From: Rhodospirillaceae bacterium
GTDB lineage: Bacteria > Pseudomonadota > Alphaproteobacteria > Bin65
NCBI GenBank assembly: GCA_011523655.1
Contig: WTGH01000010.1
Span: forward strand, 1-64,000
DNA: 64,000 bases
Direction: 5' to 3'
Each line of letters starts with the position of its first letter. The stretch's first letter is position 1. Under the pieces are notes generated by a model. That model worked only from the letters and a program-made list of their open reading frames with translations, did not search any database and had not been told where the DNA came from. Both the position numbers and the translations under genes were made by a program. Shown here piece by piece: positions 43,455 through 51,223 of this stretch.

Positions 43455-43741
43455 TGGCGGGCAAGGCCGGCAAGCGGGTTTACAAGACAAAGCAATGGCA
43501 GATTGTGAGGCAACAAGTCTTTGCGCGGGATAACTGGCGTTGCGTGAAGTGCGGAAGGATGGGAATATTGGAATGTGACCATATCGAGTCGATACAAAAG
43601 GGCGGCGATTGGTTTAGGCTCAACAATCTGCAAACGCTATGCCGAGGGTGTCACATTGGAAAAACTAGACAGGAAAACCGGAAAGGCTTACCTTCAGCGG
43701 AATGCGCAACCTTTTTAAGGATGGCGACCGATGCCCCGTGA
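43454..43741 (+). CDS. HNH endonuclease
   Basis: A 95-residue HNH nuclease. C-x2-C in CVKCGRMG and C-x2-H in LCRGCH form the zinc site, with the HNH core ECDHIESIQKGGDWFRLNNLQTLC. Small HNH proteins encoded next to TerL assist DNA cleavage during packaging in HK97-like phages. It overlaps terL upstream and the next gene downstream by 11 bases, so the cluster is tightly coupled. Confidence 0.9.
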   Translation: MAGKAGKRVYKTKQWQIVRQQVFARDNWRCVKCGRMGILECDHIESIQKGGDWFRLNNLQTLCRGCHIGKTRQENRKGLPSAECATFLRMATDAP

Positions 43742-44492
43742 AAGACTGGATCAAATCATCAAGGTTGCATCCGTCAGTGTTGCGGACCCGGACCCTTCGG
43801 ATGCTTTCGTTTACAATGTTTCGGCAAACGACGAACTGATAGAGGAATGGCGTATTCCGCTGTTCAATCAGGACGATCCCGACATTGTGTCCCTTCAAAT
43901 CGACCTAGGAGACTTTTACCCGGTCGGTACATTTCCGAAGGGATACGATATCATAGTCGGGCGGGAAAAAGACGATCCCGACGCTGTATCCTACACCATT
44001 TCGGAGTTTATCGCTTTCGCCGATGCTTTCGATTTGGTGCCCGAAGTCCGCGACGGAAACGCGGTATTCCCGCCCATTCCCGAAGGGCAGAGAATACGCG
44101 GCTTCAATCGGCAAACGGTTGCGACGGCGCGCGCCCGGCTTGACCGGCCCTTTCAAAGCCCAGGACACGGTTTGCGCTTTGTGTCGGCATGGGTGGGGGC
44201 AACGGGCGGGCGTTCCGGCACGTTGTACAAGGAAACCGCCCGGCAGGTATGGGCGCGGCAGGTTAATTTGCGGGCCGTTCCCGCGGTCGGGGCGATAGAC
44301 GATCCGAAGGCCGCGGGGATCGAGTACCGCGGGGAATGGCTGGTACAGGATACAGCGGTTAAGGTCGGTGACGTGCTGCTAATCCCGAACGGGACAGAGG
44401 AAAGGCGGTACGTCGTTCAGGAAACCGAATGGGAAGATTTGCGGGCAACGCAAACGACAGTCACCGCGACGCTTGACCAGCCTGCCGCCTAG
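43731..44492 (+). CDS. Putative head-closure/structural protein
   Basis: A 253-residue protein. The N-terminal ~145 residues are unfamiliar, acidic and likely beta-rich. The C-terminal ~90 residues (RQVWARQVNLRAVPAVGAID, then YRGEWLVQDTAVKVGDVLLIPNGTEERRYVVQETEWED) resemble a small beta-barrel like those of phage head-closure (SPP1 gp16-type) proteins. The position between terL/HNH and a gp10-like neck gene agrees with this. The identification rests mostly on context. Confidence 0.55.
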   Translation: MPRERLDQIIKVASVSVADPDPSDAFVYNVSANDELIEEWRIPLFNQDDPDIVSLQIDLGDFYPVGTFPKGYDIIVGREKDDPDAVSYTISEFIAFADAFDLVPEVRDGNAVFPPIPEGQRIRGFNRQTVATARARLDRPFQSPGHGLRFVSAWVGATGGRSGTLYKETARQVWARQVNLRAVPAVGAIDDPKAAGIEYRGEWLVQDTAVKVGDVLLIPNGTEERRYVVQETEWEDLRATQTTVTATLDQPAA

Positions 44493-44495
44493 ATC

Positions 44496-45047
44496 ATGGC
44501 CGCTATCGTCTATCGCGTCGAATTATTAGTCGCGGACGCTCCCGATTTTGTTACGCCGGAAGGTCAAAGGGCGTATGGCCGTTTTGAACAGGAAAGCGAC
44601 AAACTACTAAAGGCGGCTATGGACGAAACCCGGAAGCTATTGCGCCGGGAAGCCCCCAAGCGGCCCGGAAGCCGCCGCCTTGCCAATTCGCTTCGGGTAT
44701 CGAAAATCCGCCGAAAAAGAAAACGCGGCCTGCCGGTTGTCGTAGGGTATCAAGTATCTTCGGGCCGCTCCCGAAGGGTGTTCTATGCTTCAATAACAGA
44801 GACAAGACAGGGAACCCGCGTAAGCGGCTGGTTTTCCGATTTTCTGGAAACCCTAGAGAAAAGCCCCGAACTGGAGAATTTGCAGCGGGAGATTGTGGCA
44901 TTATTCACACAGGCCATTGCAATTGAATTTCGCTTCCGTTCCCGAAAAGACATGATCGGACGAATAAAGGTTGATTTTCCTAAAGCGCGTGTTGTACCTT
45001 TGGGGAGGGATGGCTTTAGAGCCACGGTTAATTTCGGCAGAGGGTGA
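44496..45047 (+). CDS. HK97 gp10-like neck/tail-completion protein (putative)
   Basis: A 183-residue basic protein. The segment MDETRKLLRREAPKRPGSRRLANSLRVSKIRRKRKRG follows the gp10-family pattern of a long helix, then PKRxG and LxNSLRV, and a beta-rich continuation VVVGYQVSSGRSRRVFYASITETRQGTR. The C-terminal part is longer than in HK97 gp10 and contains an extra helix. It begins three bases after the preceding stop. A neck role is likely but not proven. Confidence 0.6.
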   Translation: MAAIVYRVELLVADAPDFVTPEGQRAYGRFEQESDKLLKAAMDETRKLLRREAPKRPGSRRLANSLRVSKIRRKRKRGLPVVVGYQVSSGRSRRVFYASITETRQGTRVSGWFSDFLETLEKSPELENLQREIVALFTQAIAIEFRFRSRKDMIGRIKVDFPKARVVPLGRDGFRATVNFGRG

Positions 45048-45054
45048 CGGGACC

Positions 45055-46329
45055 ATGCGACGGTCACAGGAACTGACAATCAAAATTTCGGAGGCGCGGG
45101 AGCGCCTTAACAAAGCAATCGAAAAACGCAACGCCCTTGGCGACAAGGAACCGGATGGCGAATTGCTTTCCGAAATGGACGCTGCGTCAAAAGCCCTTCC
45201 GCCGTTGGAGATTGAATACCGGGCCGCGGTTCAAGCGGAAGCGGCGGAAGACGAAGCCGCGACACGCGACAACCCGGACAGCGAAATGCGGGAACGCCAA
45301 CGCCTAGAAGGGCAATGCAGCGTTACCGCTTTCATGGCGGAAGCGGTTGCCGATAAGCCGGTGAAGGGCGCAGAAGCCGAATACCGGGCGGCGGAATTGG
45401 GCGACAACGCCGCGGAGGGTTTCATGCCGCTTCGCTTGTTGGCCGAACCGCAAAGCGAAGAGCAACGCACCGAAAAGCGCGCCGTGACGCCCGTTGCCGA
45501 TGCCGCTACCGGCTTGGGCTCGCAATCTGACATTATGGGCCGGGTTTTTGAGCGGTCCATTGCCGCACAATTGGGCGTTGCAATGCCCGCCGTCCCGATG
45601 GGAACGCGGACTTGGCCTATCTTGACCGGAGGCACTACGGTTTCCCAGCAAGCGCCTTCCGGGGAGCAGGCCGCGGTTGCCGGCACGTTTGCCGGAACGG
45701 AACTTTCCCCCCGCCGGTTGACCGGCAGTTACGAATTTCGGGTTGAAGATTTGTCCTTGCTTCGCGGTTTGGAACCGGCATTGCGGCGCGATTTGCGCGC
45801 CCTGATAACGGACCAGATGGATCAGCAAATCTTGAATGGCGACGGAACCGATCCGAACGTCAACGGGTTTTTCGCCAAGCTAGGCGACCCTGACGCGGCA
45901 ACCGGCTTGGCCGGCCATACGGAATTTGTTGCCGCCTTTACTGGCATGGTTGACGGCAAACATGCGTATTCCCTTGCGGATGTCCGCGCCATTATCGGCA
46001 AGGCCACATATACCCGCATGGAAAGCGTCTACCGTTCCAACAATGCAGACGAAAGCGCCTATTCGTACCTGTCCCGCCGGGCCGGTATCATCCGTGTTTC
46101 GTCTCGTATGCCGGCGGTTGCGAGTAACGATCAAGAAGCGATTTTCGCCCTTACCAGCGTTCCCGGTACAACCGCGGTTGCGCCGATTTGGAGCGCCGCG
46201 CAATTGATCCGTGATCCGTACACGCTGGCGCAAAAGGGCGAAGTGCGCATTACTATGCTGGCGCTTTGGAATTTCGCCGTCTTGCGCACCGCAGCTTTCG
46301 CCCGTTACGAATTTCAAGTTACGTCCTAG
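45055..46329 (+). CDS. Major capsid protein, HK97 fold
   Basis: A 424-residue precursor. Residues 1 to about 125 form a charged helical delta-type scaffolding domain (LTIKISEARERLNKAIEKRNALGD), followed by the mature HK97-fold domain. Recognisable parts are GRVFERSIAAQLGV, LSPRRLTGSYEFRVEDLSLLRGLEPALRRDLRALITDQMDQQILNGDGTDPNVNGF and a C-terminal TLAQKGEVRITMLALWNFAVLRTAAFARYE. ATG 45055 has no strong ribosome site but starts the conserved scaffold. The capsid gene comes before its protease, opposite to the usual phage order. Confidence 0.9.
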   Translation: MRRSQELTIKISEARERLNKAIEKRNALGDKEPDGELLSEMDAASKALPPLEIEYRAAVQAEAAEDEAATRDNPDSEMRERQRLEGQCSVTAFMAEAVADKPVKGAEAEYRAAELGDNAAEGFMPLRLLAEPQSEEQRTEKRAVTPVADAATGLGSQSDIMGRVFERSIAAQLGVAMPAVPMGTRTWPILTGGTTVSQQAPSGEQAAVAGTFAGTELSPRRLTGSYEFRVEDLSLLRGLEPALRRDLRALITDQMDQQILNGDGTDPNVNGFFAKLGDPDAATGLAGHTEFVAAFTGMVDGKHAYSLADVRAIIGKATYTRMESVYRSNNADESAYSYLSRRAGIIRVSSRMPAVASNDQEAIFALTSVPGTTAVAPIWSAAQLIRDPYTLAQKGEVRITMLALWNFAVLRTAAFARYEFQVTS

Positions 46330-46338
46330 GGCGGACTA

Positions 46339-46863
46339 ATGGCGGACGGTCTAGAGCGCCGGGCGTTCGAGTTTCGGGCGTCCGATGATGGCGTATTGCA
46401 GGGAATTGTCATTCCCTACAATCAGGCCGCGACTATTGGCGATTTTTCCGAAAAGTTTTTGCCCGGAAGCGTCCAATTTTCGGATGTGATAGCCAATCGG
46501 CAACACGATAGATCGAAACCCCTTGCCCGTACCGGAATGGCCGGCGGTTTGTCTCTTACGGACGGACCGGACGCTTTGCGCGCCCGGATCGAATTGCCGG
46601 ACACTCAAGACGGGCGGGACGTTCGGGCATTGGTAAAGCGGCGCGTGTTGCGCGGCCTGTCTGCCGAATTTCGCGTGCAGCGGGATATGTGGGAAGGCCG
46701 GTCCCGGACTATCCATGCCGCAACCCTCACGGGATTGGCTATTGTGGACAAACCGGGATACGGGGGAGCAACTGTTGCAGAGGTCCGGGCCGCCGTCGCC
46801 AGACTTGAAGCGGGTTGCTTGAAGGCAAAACCGGGAGCGCCCTTGTTGTGGCCGTCACTGTAA
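46339..46863 (+). CDS. HK97-family prohead protease
   Basis: A 174-residue serine protease of family U35. It opens with ERRAFEFRASDDGVLQGIVIPYNQAATIGDFSEKFLPGSV. The catalytic His lies in NRQHDRSKPLAR and the Ser in RVLRGLSAEFRV, and LTGLAIVDKPGYGGATV closes the domain. It cleaves the delta domain of the capsid precursor during maturation. It starts 9 bases after the capsid stop and overlaps the connector gene. Confidence 0.92.
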   Translation: MADGLERRAFEFRASDDGVLQGIVIPYNQAATIGDFSEKFLPGSVQFSDVIANRQHDRSKPLARTGMAGGLSLTDGPDALRARIELPDTQDGRDVRALVKRRVLRGLSAEFRVQRDMWEGRSRTIHAATLTGLAIVDKPGYGGATVAEVRAAVARLEAGCLKAKPGAPLLWPSL

Positions 46864-47174
46864 CGACCCTTGCCATAGACTTGCAGGTTCACACCGACCC
46901 AGATACACCCCCGGTTGAGCCGCTGGCGGGCGTCCTAGGCCGCGCCCTTGATACGGCGCGGGCACTTGTGGAGAAACGAACGGCAACCGACACCCCGGAA
47001 GCCGTGAAGGATGCAGCGATAACCGCAATTGCAAGCTACCTGTACGACCGGCCTACCGCCCCCCAGGGCGAAAGGTTTAGCAACCCGTGGCGTAGCAGCG
47101 GGGCCGCATCCATTCTAGCGCCGTGGGTAGTATTGCGTGCGCAAGCCATCAACGGGGATGCAGACAATGAGTAG
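46848..47174 (+). CDS. gp6-like head-tail connector protein
   Basis: A 108-residue helical protein. The signature is TPEAVKDAAITAIASYLYDRPTAPQGERFSNPWRSSGAASILAPWVVLRA, matching the gp6/head-tail adaptor family. The start is taken as GTG 46848, with GGGAG 10 bases upstream; a longer TTG start at 46815 is possible. It overlaps the protease end by 16 bases. Confidence 0.78.
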   Translation: MAVTVTTLAIDLQVHTDPDTPPVEPLAGVLGRALDTARALVEKRTATDTPEAVKDAAITAIASYLYDRPTAPQGERFSNPWRSSGAASILAPWVVLRAQAINGDADNE

Positions 47175-47469
47175 AATTGAAATTGACGAAATTCTTTCAG
47201 CGGGAAACCCGCTTTCCGAACAAGTGGATTTTACCGATAAGGACAGGGTTTCGGTTCATGTTTCCCGCCTTTCAAATTCCGGCGCTTTTGTCGTTACGCT
47301 TGAAGCAACCCTTTTAGGCGCGGGGGATTGGGCTGTTATTGGCAGGTTTTCCGATACCAAGCTAACCGATACATCTTCAAATCTTTCCGTGCTGAATGTC
47401 GGGCCGTCCTTGTCTTATCGCTTCCGCCATGTTTCGGGCGAAAATGTCCGCGTTATGTTACGGAATTAA
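47167..47469 (+). CDS. Small beta-rich virion-like protein of unknown function
   Basis: A 100-residue protein, mostly beta-strand by appearance (DRVSVHVSRLSNSGAFVVTLEATLLGAGDWAVIGRF, then LSYRFRHVSGENVRVML). No family recognised. It overlaps the connector gene by 8 bases and ends 3 bases before the portal, so it belongs to the head operon and could be a decoration, neck or portal-accessory protein. Confidence 0.65.
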   Translation: MSRIEIDEILSAGNPLSEQVDFTDKDRVSVHVSRLSNSGAFVVTLEATLLGAGDWAVIGRFSDTKLTDTSSNLSVLNVGPSLSYRFRHVSGENVRVMLRN

Positions 47470-47472
47470 ACT

Positions 47473-48516
47473 ATGTGGCCGTTTGGAAAATCCGCTCCCC
47501 CGGTTGAGGAACGCGCCAGTTACACGGACGCGGCGGTTGCCGCTTTACTGGATGCCGCAACCGGGGGAGGGAAAGCCGACTATAAGGAAACCGCCGCCGC
47601 ACAGGCCGCAGCGGGATTGGTAGGGCGTTCCCTTGCGCTTGCCACAATAGAAGGCGGGACGCCCGCCCGAACCGGCTTAACGCCCGCCTTGTTGCATGAT
47701 TTAGGGTGCGCTTTGATCCTTGACGGGGAAGCGGTCTACAGGATCGACGTGACGCAGGCCGGGATTGTCATTCTGCAAAGGGCTTCCGATTGGGACATAA
47801 CGGGCGGACCTAACCCCTTGTCATGGCGCTACCGCCTAACCCTGCCGGGACCGTCCCGAAACGAACAAGTTATTTTGCCGGGGGATGCAGTCTTTCACCC
47901 TCGCATGAATGTTTCCGCTTCCGAACCGCACAAGGGACAATCGCCTATTGCCGTTGCCGTACAGTCTGCCCGCCTTGCCGCGGGATTGGAAAAGCAAATG
48001 GCAAATGAGGCAACGCAACCGTCCGGGCAATTGCTCCCCCATCCCGACGGTGTAGAAGGCAATATCCTAGACGATATTAAGGCCGATTTGAAAAAGATGG
48101 CGGGCCGGTCCATGCTTGTGCCGTCTATGGCCGGGGGATGGGGCGATGGCAAGGCTAACGCACCGGCAGACTGGCAACCGCGCCGCTTAGGTTTCAATCC
48201 TGCCGAAACCGTCCTAGGCGTCCGGGAGAGCGTCTATAAGAGCCTTGTTGCCGCGGCAGGCATTCCGCCCGCCCTGTTCGGGGAAAGCCGTGCAGAAGGC
48301 GCGCGAGAAGCCCTGAGGCAGTTTTTACATTTTGCCCTTGAGCCGATGGCCGCAATTATCGCGGTTGAGGCAAGCGCGAAACTTGCCGCCCCTGTCCGGT
48401 TCGGTTTCGATAGGTTGTTTGCAAGCGACATTCAGGGCCGGGCGCGGGCGTTCAAATCGCTTCGGGATGGCGGTATGAGTAAGGCCAGCGCGGCGCGCGT
48501 CACCGGCATGGCATGA
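47473..48516 (+). CDS. Portal protein, HK97 family
   Basis: A 347-residue portal. It contains DLGCALILDGEAVYRIDV, PGDAVFHPRMNVSASEPHKGQSPIAVAVQSARLAAGLEKQMANEATQPSGQLLPHP and a C-terminal LVAAAGIPPALFGESRAEGAREALRQFLHFALEPMAAII, typical of the HK97 portal. It is somewhat shorter than the usual 400-450 residues. The portal is last in the head operon here, whereas in most phages it directly follows terL. Confidence 0.88.
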   Translation: MWPFGKSAPPVEERASYTDAAVAALLDAATGGGKADYKETAAAQAAAGLVGRSLALATIEGGTPARTGLTPALLHDLGCALILDGEAVYRIDVTQAGIVILQRASDWDITGGPNPLSWRYRLTLPGPSRNEQVILPGDAVFHPRMNVSASEPHKGQSPIAVAVQSARLAAGLEKQMANEATQPSGQLLPHPDGVEGNILDDIKADLKKMAGRSMLVPSMAGGWGDGKANAPADWQPRRLGFNPAETVLGVRESVYKSLVAAAGIPPALFGESRAEGAREALRQFLHFALEPMAAIIAVEASAKLAAPVRFGFDRLFASDIQGRARAFKSLRDGGMSKASAARVTGMA

Positions 48517-48755
48517 TGGCGATTAAGTGGGCGCACAGGGACCGGGATACCGCCATGCGCACTACGGGCCTTCCCGCTGGCCTCTATGTCGGCAAATCGG
48601 GCGGGGCGGGCCTTACCAAGGATGTTGCTTTCCTGCGCGCCAAGAAAAAGCCGTGTGCCTGTTGCGGGACCCTATTCCGCCCTACCCTGAAACGCCGGAT
48701 GCTTTGTGTTGATTGTTACAGGAATGGCGGACCTGCCGACGATATGCCGGACTAG
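48513..48755 (+). CDS. Small zinc-ribbon protein
   Basis: An 80-residue basic protein with two CxxC pairs (CACC and CVDC, residues about 48-68) that probably bind one zinc ion. ATG overlaps the portal stop (ATGATGG context), so it is the last gene of the head operon. Function unknown; a DNA-binding or transcription-control role is possible. Its stop shares CTAG with the opposing gene. Confidence 0.65.
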   Translation: MMAIKWAHRDRDTAMRTTGLPAGLYVGKSGGAGLTKDVAFLRAKKKPCACCGTLFRPTLKRRMLCVDCYRNGGPADDMPD

Positions 48756-49093
48756 GCAACCTTCCGGCTCTTAGCGGCCATGCGTTCCTTGTGCCGGGCG
48801 GCAGTTTGCCTTTCTGACAAATCCTCCCGCCATTGCTCTATCAGCAATTCCGCGTCGGCTTCGGAAAATGCGTCAAGCCTTTCCGGTACGGCCCGATCAA
48901 GGCCGGCGCAAAGTCCCTCTATGATGATCCTTTGGGCGGGTGTGATCCGCGGATCGTCCCTTGCCGTGTCGGCTTCCGTGGTATCCAATGCCCTAGCGTA
49001 TTCCCTTTGCAGGGACCGCTTGCCGAGTTTCCAGCCGACCAATCCCCCAATGAGGGAAAAGCAAACGGCAAAGCCTGTAATAGCAACCCACAT
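48752..49093 (-). CDS. Small membrane-anchored protein, only gene on the minus strand of the element
   Basis: A 113-residue protein with one N-terminal membrane helix (MWVAITGFAVCFSLIGGLVGW) and a charged cytoplasmic helical region (LDAFSEADAELLIEQWREDLSERQTAARHKERMA). ATG 49093 has GGAG 8 bases upstream, better than the longer frame start. Its orientation against the head operon suggests that it is expressed in the integrated state, for example as an exclusion or phage-interference protein. That is inference; no family is recognised. Confidence 0.55.
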   Translation of the reverse strand: MWVAITGFAVCFSLIGGLVGWKLGKRSLQREYARALDTTEADTARDDPRITPAQRIIIEGLCAGLDRAVPERLDAFSEADAELLIEQWREDLSERQTAARHKERMAAKSRKVA

Positions 49094-49163
49094 GATCCGC
49101 TCCTCTGCGTCAAAAGCGACCAGAATCAAACCTAGTCATATCGTGTCTGTTTAGGACAATGGG

Positions 49164-49373
49164 GTGTCTGGTCCATTAACCGCACCCCTAGCCATGACTG
49201 TTCATGCACTTGCCGATATAGCAATTGACTGGATTGCTGAGGAATACGCCGGAGATACCGGCCTTGACCTACCGCCGGCCCTCAAAAAGCACTTGATGCA
49301 GCTTGGGGAGAAAGATGTGAAAATCAAATGGCACTGGTATGGATGTAAAATTCTGTTTATCAAACACCTCTGA
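49164..49373 (+). CDS. Doubtful small protein near the right end of the element
   Basis: A 69-codon frame (or 59 from ATG 49194): MTVHALADIAIDWIAEEYAG, then LDLPPALKKHLMQLGEKDVKIKWHWYG. Codon use is plausible, but ribosome-binding signals are weak. It is the last frame before the right attachment core. No family recognised. Confidence 0.35.
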   Translation: MSGPLTAPLAMTVHALADIAIDWIAEEYAGDTGLDLPPALKKHLMQLGEKDVKIKWHWYGCKILFIKHL

Positions 49374-49607
49374 TAGGCAAAGTGGTAACGAATTTTGAGG
49401 AATGGCGGAAAACTGCCGTTTTTCATACCTTACCGGCTCACCCAAGGGGAGGGGGATATGGCTGCATGGCCGCACCCATGCGACACCATCCGAGGGAAGA
49501 CAGTTCCCGCGTCGCATTTTCGCAGAGCAATCCGGCAAAAAGGACGGCGAACGAGACGCCGGCCGGCCCCGCCGGTCAGGCGGCAGGGGCCGGTCCGGCG
49601 ACAGGCG
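49374..49607. other. Right end of the element and restored host spacer
   Basis: Element DNA ends at about 49440. From 49441 the host repeat resumes (CCCAAGGGGAGGGGGATATG), after which GC content rises again. A GC-rich inverted repeat (GGCCGGCCCCGCC with GGCAGGGGCCGG, about 49561-49595) lies just beyond the tctC stop and could end its transcript. No other gene is seen. Confidence 0.55.
49441..49451 (+). other. Right attachment core (attR)
   Basis: CCCAAGGGGAG, identical to the left core at 39340-39350. It is followed by GGGGG, which completes the host palindromic repeat arm that is truncated on the left side. Confidence 0.6.
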
Positions 49608-50558
49608 CTACTTCTTCAGATCGCCCATTTCCTTGAGCATGCCGCGGACGATGTCGAAATCGCGGTCGATCTGCTTCTTCGATTCGGCCGGGCCCTTCCA
49701 GTAGATGATCGCGCCGGTCGTCTTGGCGACCTTCTTGGCGGCCTCGCTGGTAAGCGCCTTCTTCGCCGAGGCTTCGATCTTGTCCTTGACGTCCTGCGGC
49801 GTGCCCTTGGGCACGAACAGGCCGTTCCACAGCAGCGGCAGCTCGCGGCCCTTCACCTGCTCGGCGAGCGTCGGCACGTTCGGCAGGATCGAGATGCGGT
49901 TGTCCGCGAACGCGGCCAGGACCTTGATGTCCTTGAGGCACGGCAGCACGAGCTGGGCCGTCGTGTTGATGACGTCGGCGTCCTTGGCCTTGAGCGTCGC
50001 GCAGGTCAGCTCGTCGAAGGCCGCGTTGGACCCGAAGGAGAAGCCCATCTGCTTGGCGGCCAGGATGGTCGCCCGCGTCGGGATCAGTCCGTAGCCGAAA
50101 TGGCCCAGCCGCACCTTGTTCTTCTTCGCATGGGCGGCGAGCTCGGCGATGTTGCCGTAGGGCGCATCGCCCCGGGCCGCGAGCAGGAAGGGATAGGTCA
50201 CGAAAATGCCGACCGGGTCGAAGGTGTCGCGCTTCCACGGCGCGTTGCCCATCAGGACGTGGACCGTCGGAATGCCGATGACGAAGCTGCCGACGGTGTA
50301 GCCGTCGGGCTTGGCGCGCGCGACCGTCGAGGCGCCGACCACGCCGCCGCCGCCGGGCCGGTTCACCACCGCGGCCGGGACGCCGTAATCCTTGGTCATC
50401 TGCTTGGCGATCAGGCGGGTCAGCACGTCTTCCAGGTCGCCGGGCGGCCAGGGCACGACGAACTGGATCGGACGTTCCGGATAGGCGGCCTGGACCGGGG
50501 CCGCGGCGATACCGAGGGCGGTCAGCGCCGTAAGGGTGGCTGCAACAACTCTTTTCAT
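49608..50558 (-). CDS. tctC: Tripartite tricarboxylate transporter substrate-binding protein
   Basis: Periplasmic Bug-family receptor, 316 residues. It has a signal peptide MKRVVAATLTALTALGIAAAPVQA, then YPERPIQFVVPWPPGDLEDVLTRLIA and the NRPGGGGVVGASTVARAKPDGYTVG motif that binds the ligand carboxylate. ATG 50558 has GGGAGGAG upstream. Its partners tctB and tctA lie on the same strand but now 10.4 kb away because of the integrated element; without it the gap would be about 0.35 kb. Confidence 0.92.
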   Translation of the reverse strand: MKRVVAATLTALTALGIAAAPVQAAYPERPIQFVVPWPPGDLEDVLTRLIAKQMTKDYGVPAAVVNRPGGGGVVGASTVARAKPDGYTVGSFVIGIPTVHVLMGNAPWKRDTFDPVGIFVTYPFLLAARGDAPYGNIAELAAHAKKNKVRLGHFGYGLIPTRATILAAKQMGFSFGSNAAFDELTCATLKAKDADVINTTAQLVLPCLKDIKVLAAFADNRISILPNVPTLAEQVKGRELPLLWNGLFVPKGTPQDVKDKIEASAKKALTSEAAKKVAKTTGAIIYWKGPAESKKQIDRDFDIVRGMLKEMGDLKK

Positions 50559-50653
50559 GGGTCTCCTCCCGTTCCGATAAGGCGCGCAACATCGGGCCAA
50601 AATCGAGGCGGCGCAAGGAAAAATCCGCGCCGCGGCCGGCGGTGGGCCGCGCC

Positions 50654-51223
50654 TCAGGGCCTGAAACGCAGGAAGGAGAAGCGCGCCCTGCCGTAGCTGC
50701 GGCTGTCCAGCGTCTCGAAGCCGTTCGGCGGCTCGGGAACCGGCGATCCGGCGGCGCTTTCCGCCACGCAGAGCGCGCCGGTCGCCAGCCAGCCTGCCGC
50801 GGCCAGGGCCGTCAGGGCGTCGGCGATGGCATTTCCGGCATAGGGCGGGTCGAGAAAGGCCAGCGTGCAGGGGGCGGCGGCGGGTGGCGGGTCCGTCGCG
50901 TCGGCCCGGAGGACCGTTGCGCGGCCGTCGACGCCGAGTGCGGCGATATTGGTGCGGACGCAGGCAATGGCGTCGTCGTCGTTGTCGATGAAGACGGCCT
51001 GCGCCGCGCCGCGCGACAGGGCTTCGAAGCCCAGGGCGCCGGTGCCGCAGAAGGCGTCGAGCACACCGGCGCCGGCGACGCTGGACGCTCCGTCGCCGGA
51101 AAAGGCGCCATGGACCAGGCGGTTGAACAGGGCCTCGCGCGCCCGGTCGGCGGTCGGGCGGACCGCGCCGCCCGGCGGCGCGGCGAGGCGCCGGCCCTTA
51201 AGGCTTCCGCCGACGATGCGCAT
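50654..51223 (-). CDS. rsmD: 16S rRNA (guanine966-N2)-methyltransferase
   Basis: A 189-residue methyltransferase. It has MRIVGGSLKGRRLAAPPG at the N-terminus, RPTADRAREALFNRL, motif I VLDAFCGTGALGFEALSRGA, and the catalytic DPPYAG. These are the family signatures of RsmD. Its start overlaps the end of the preceding pseudouridine synthase by 26 bases. Confidence 0.93.
   Translation of the reverse strand: MRIVGGSLKGRRLAAPPGGAVRPTADRAREALFNRLVHGAFSGDGASSVAGAGVLDAFCGTGALGFEALSRGAAQAVFIDNDDDAIACVRTNIAALGVDGRATVLRADATDPPPAAAPCTLAFLDPPYAGNAIADALTALAAAGWLATGALCVAESAAGSPVPEPPNGFETLDSRSYGRARFSFLRFRP

Larger units (their letters stand above)
39351..49440 (+). mobile_element. Integrated capsid-encoding satellite-like element (about 10.1 kb)
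   Basis: A block of lower GC content. Contents in order: tyrosine integrase, AlpA-like factor, small acidic protein, TerL, HNH nuclease, putative head-closure protein, gp10-like neck protein, HK97-fold capsid, prohead protease, gp6-like connector, a small beta-rich protein, portal, zinc-ribbon protein, and a membrane protein on the opposite strand. No tail, lysis, holin, CI-type repressor, primase or replication gene was found. Known capsid-forming phage-inducible chromosomal islands have this logic: they make their own small heads and borrow helper tails. A degraded prophage is the main alternative, but every head gene appears intact. It is bounded by an 11 bp direct repeat. Confidence 0.75.

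Noticed and set aside
39351-49440. Gene transfer agent
   Set aside because: GTA clusters carry tail and base-plate genes and lack an integrase with attachment repeats; this element has the opposite features.
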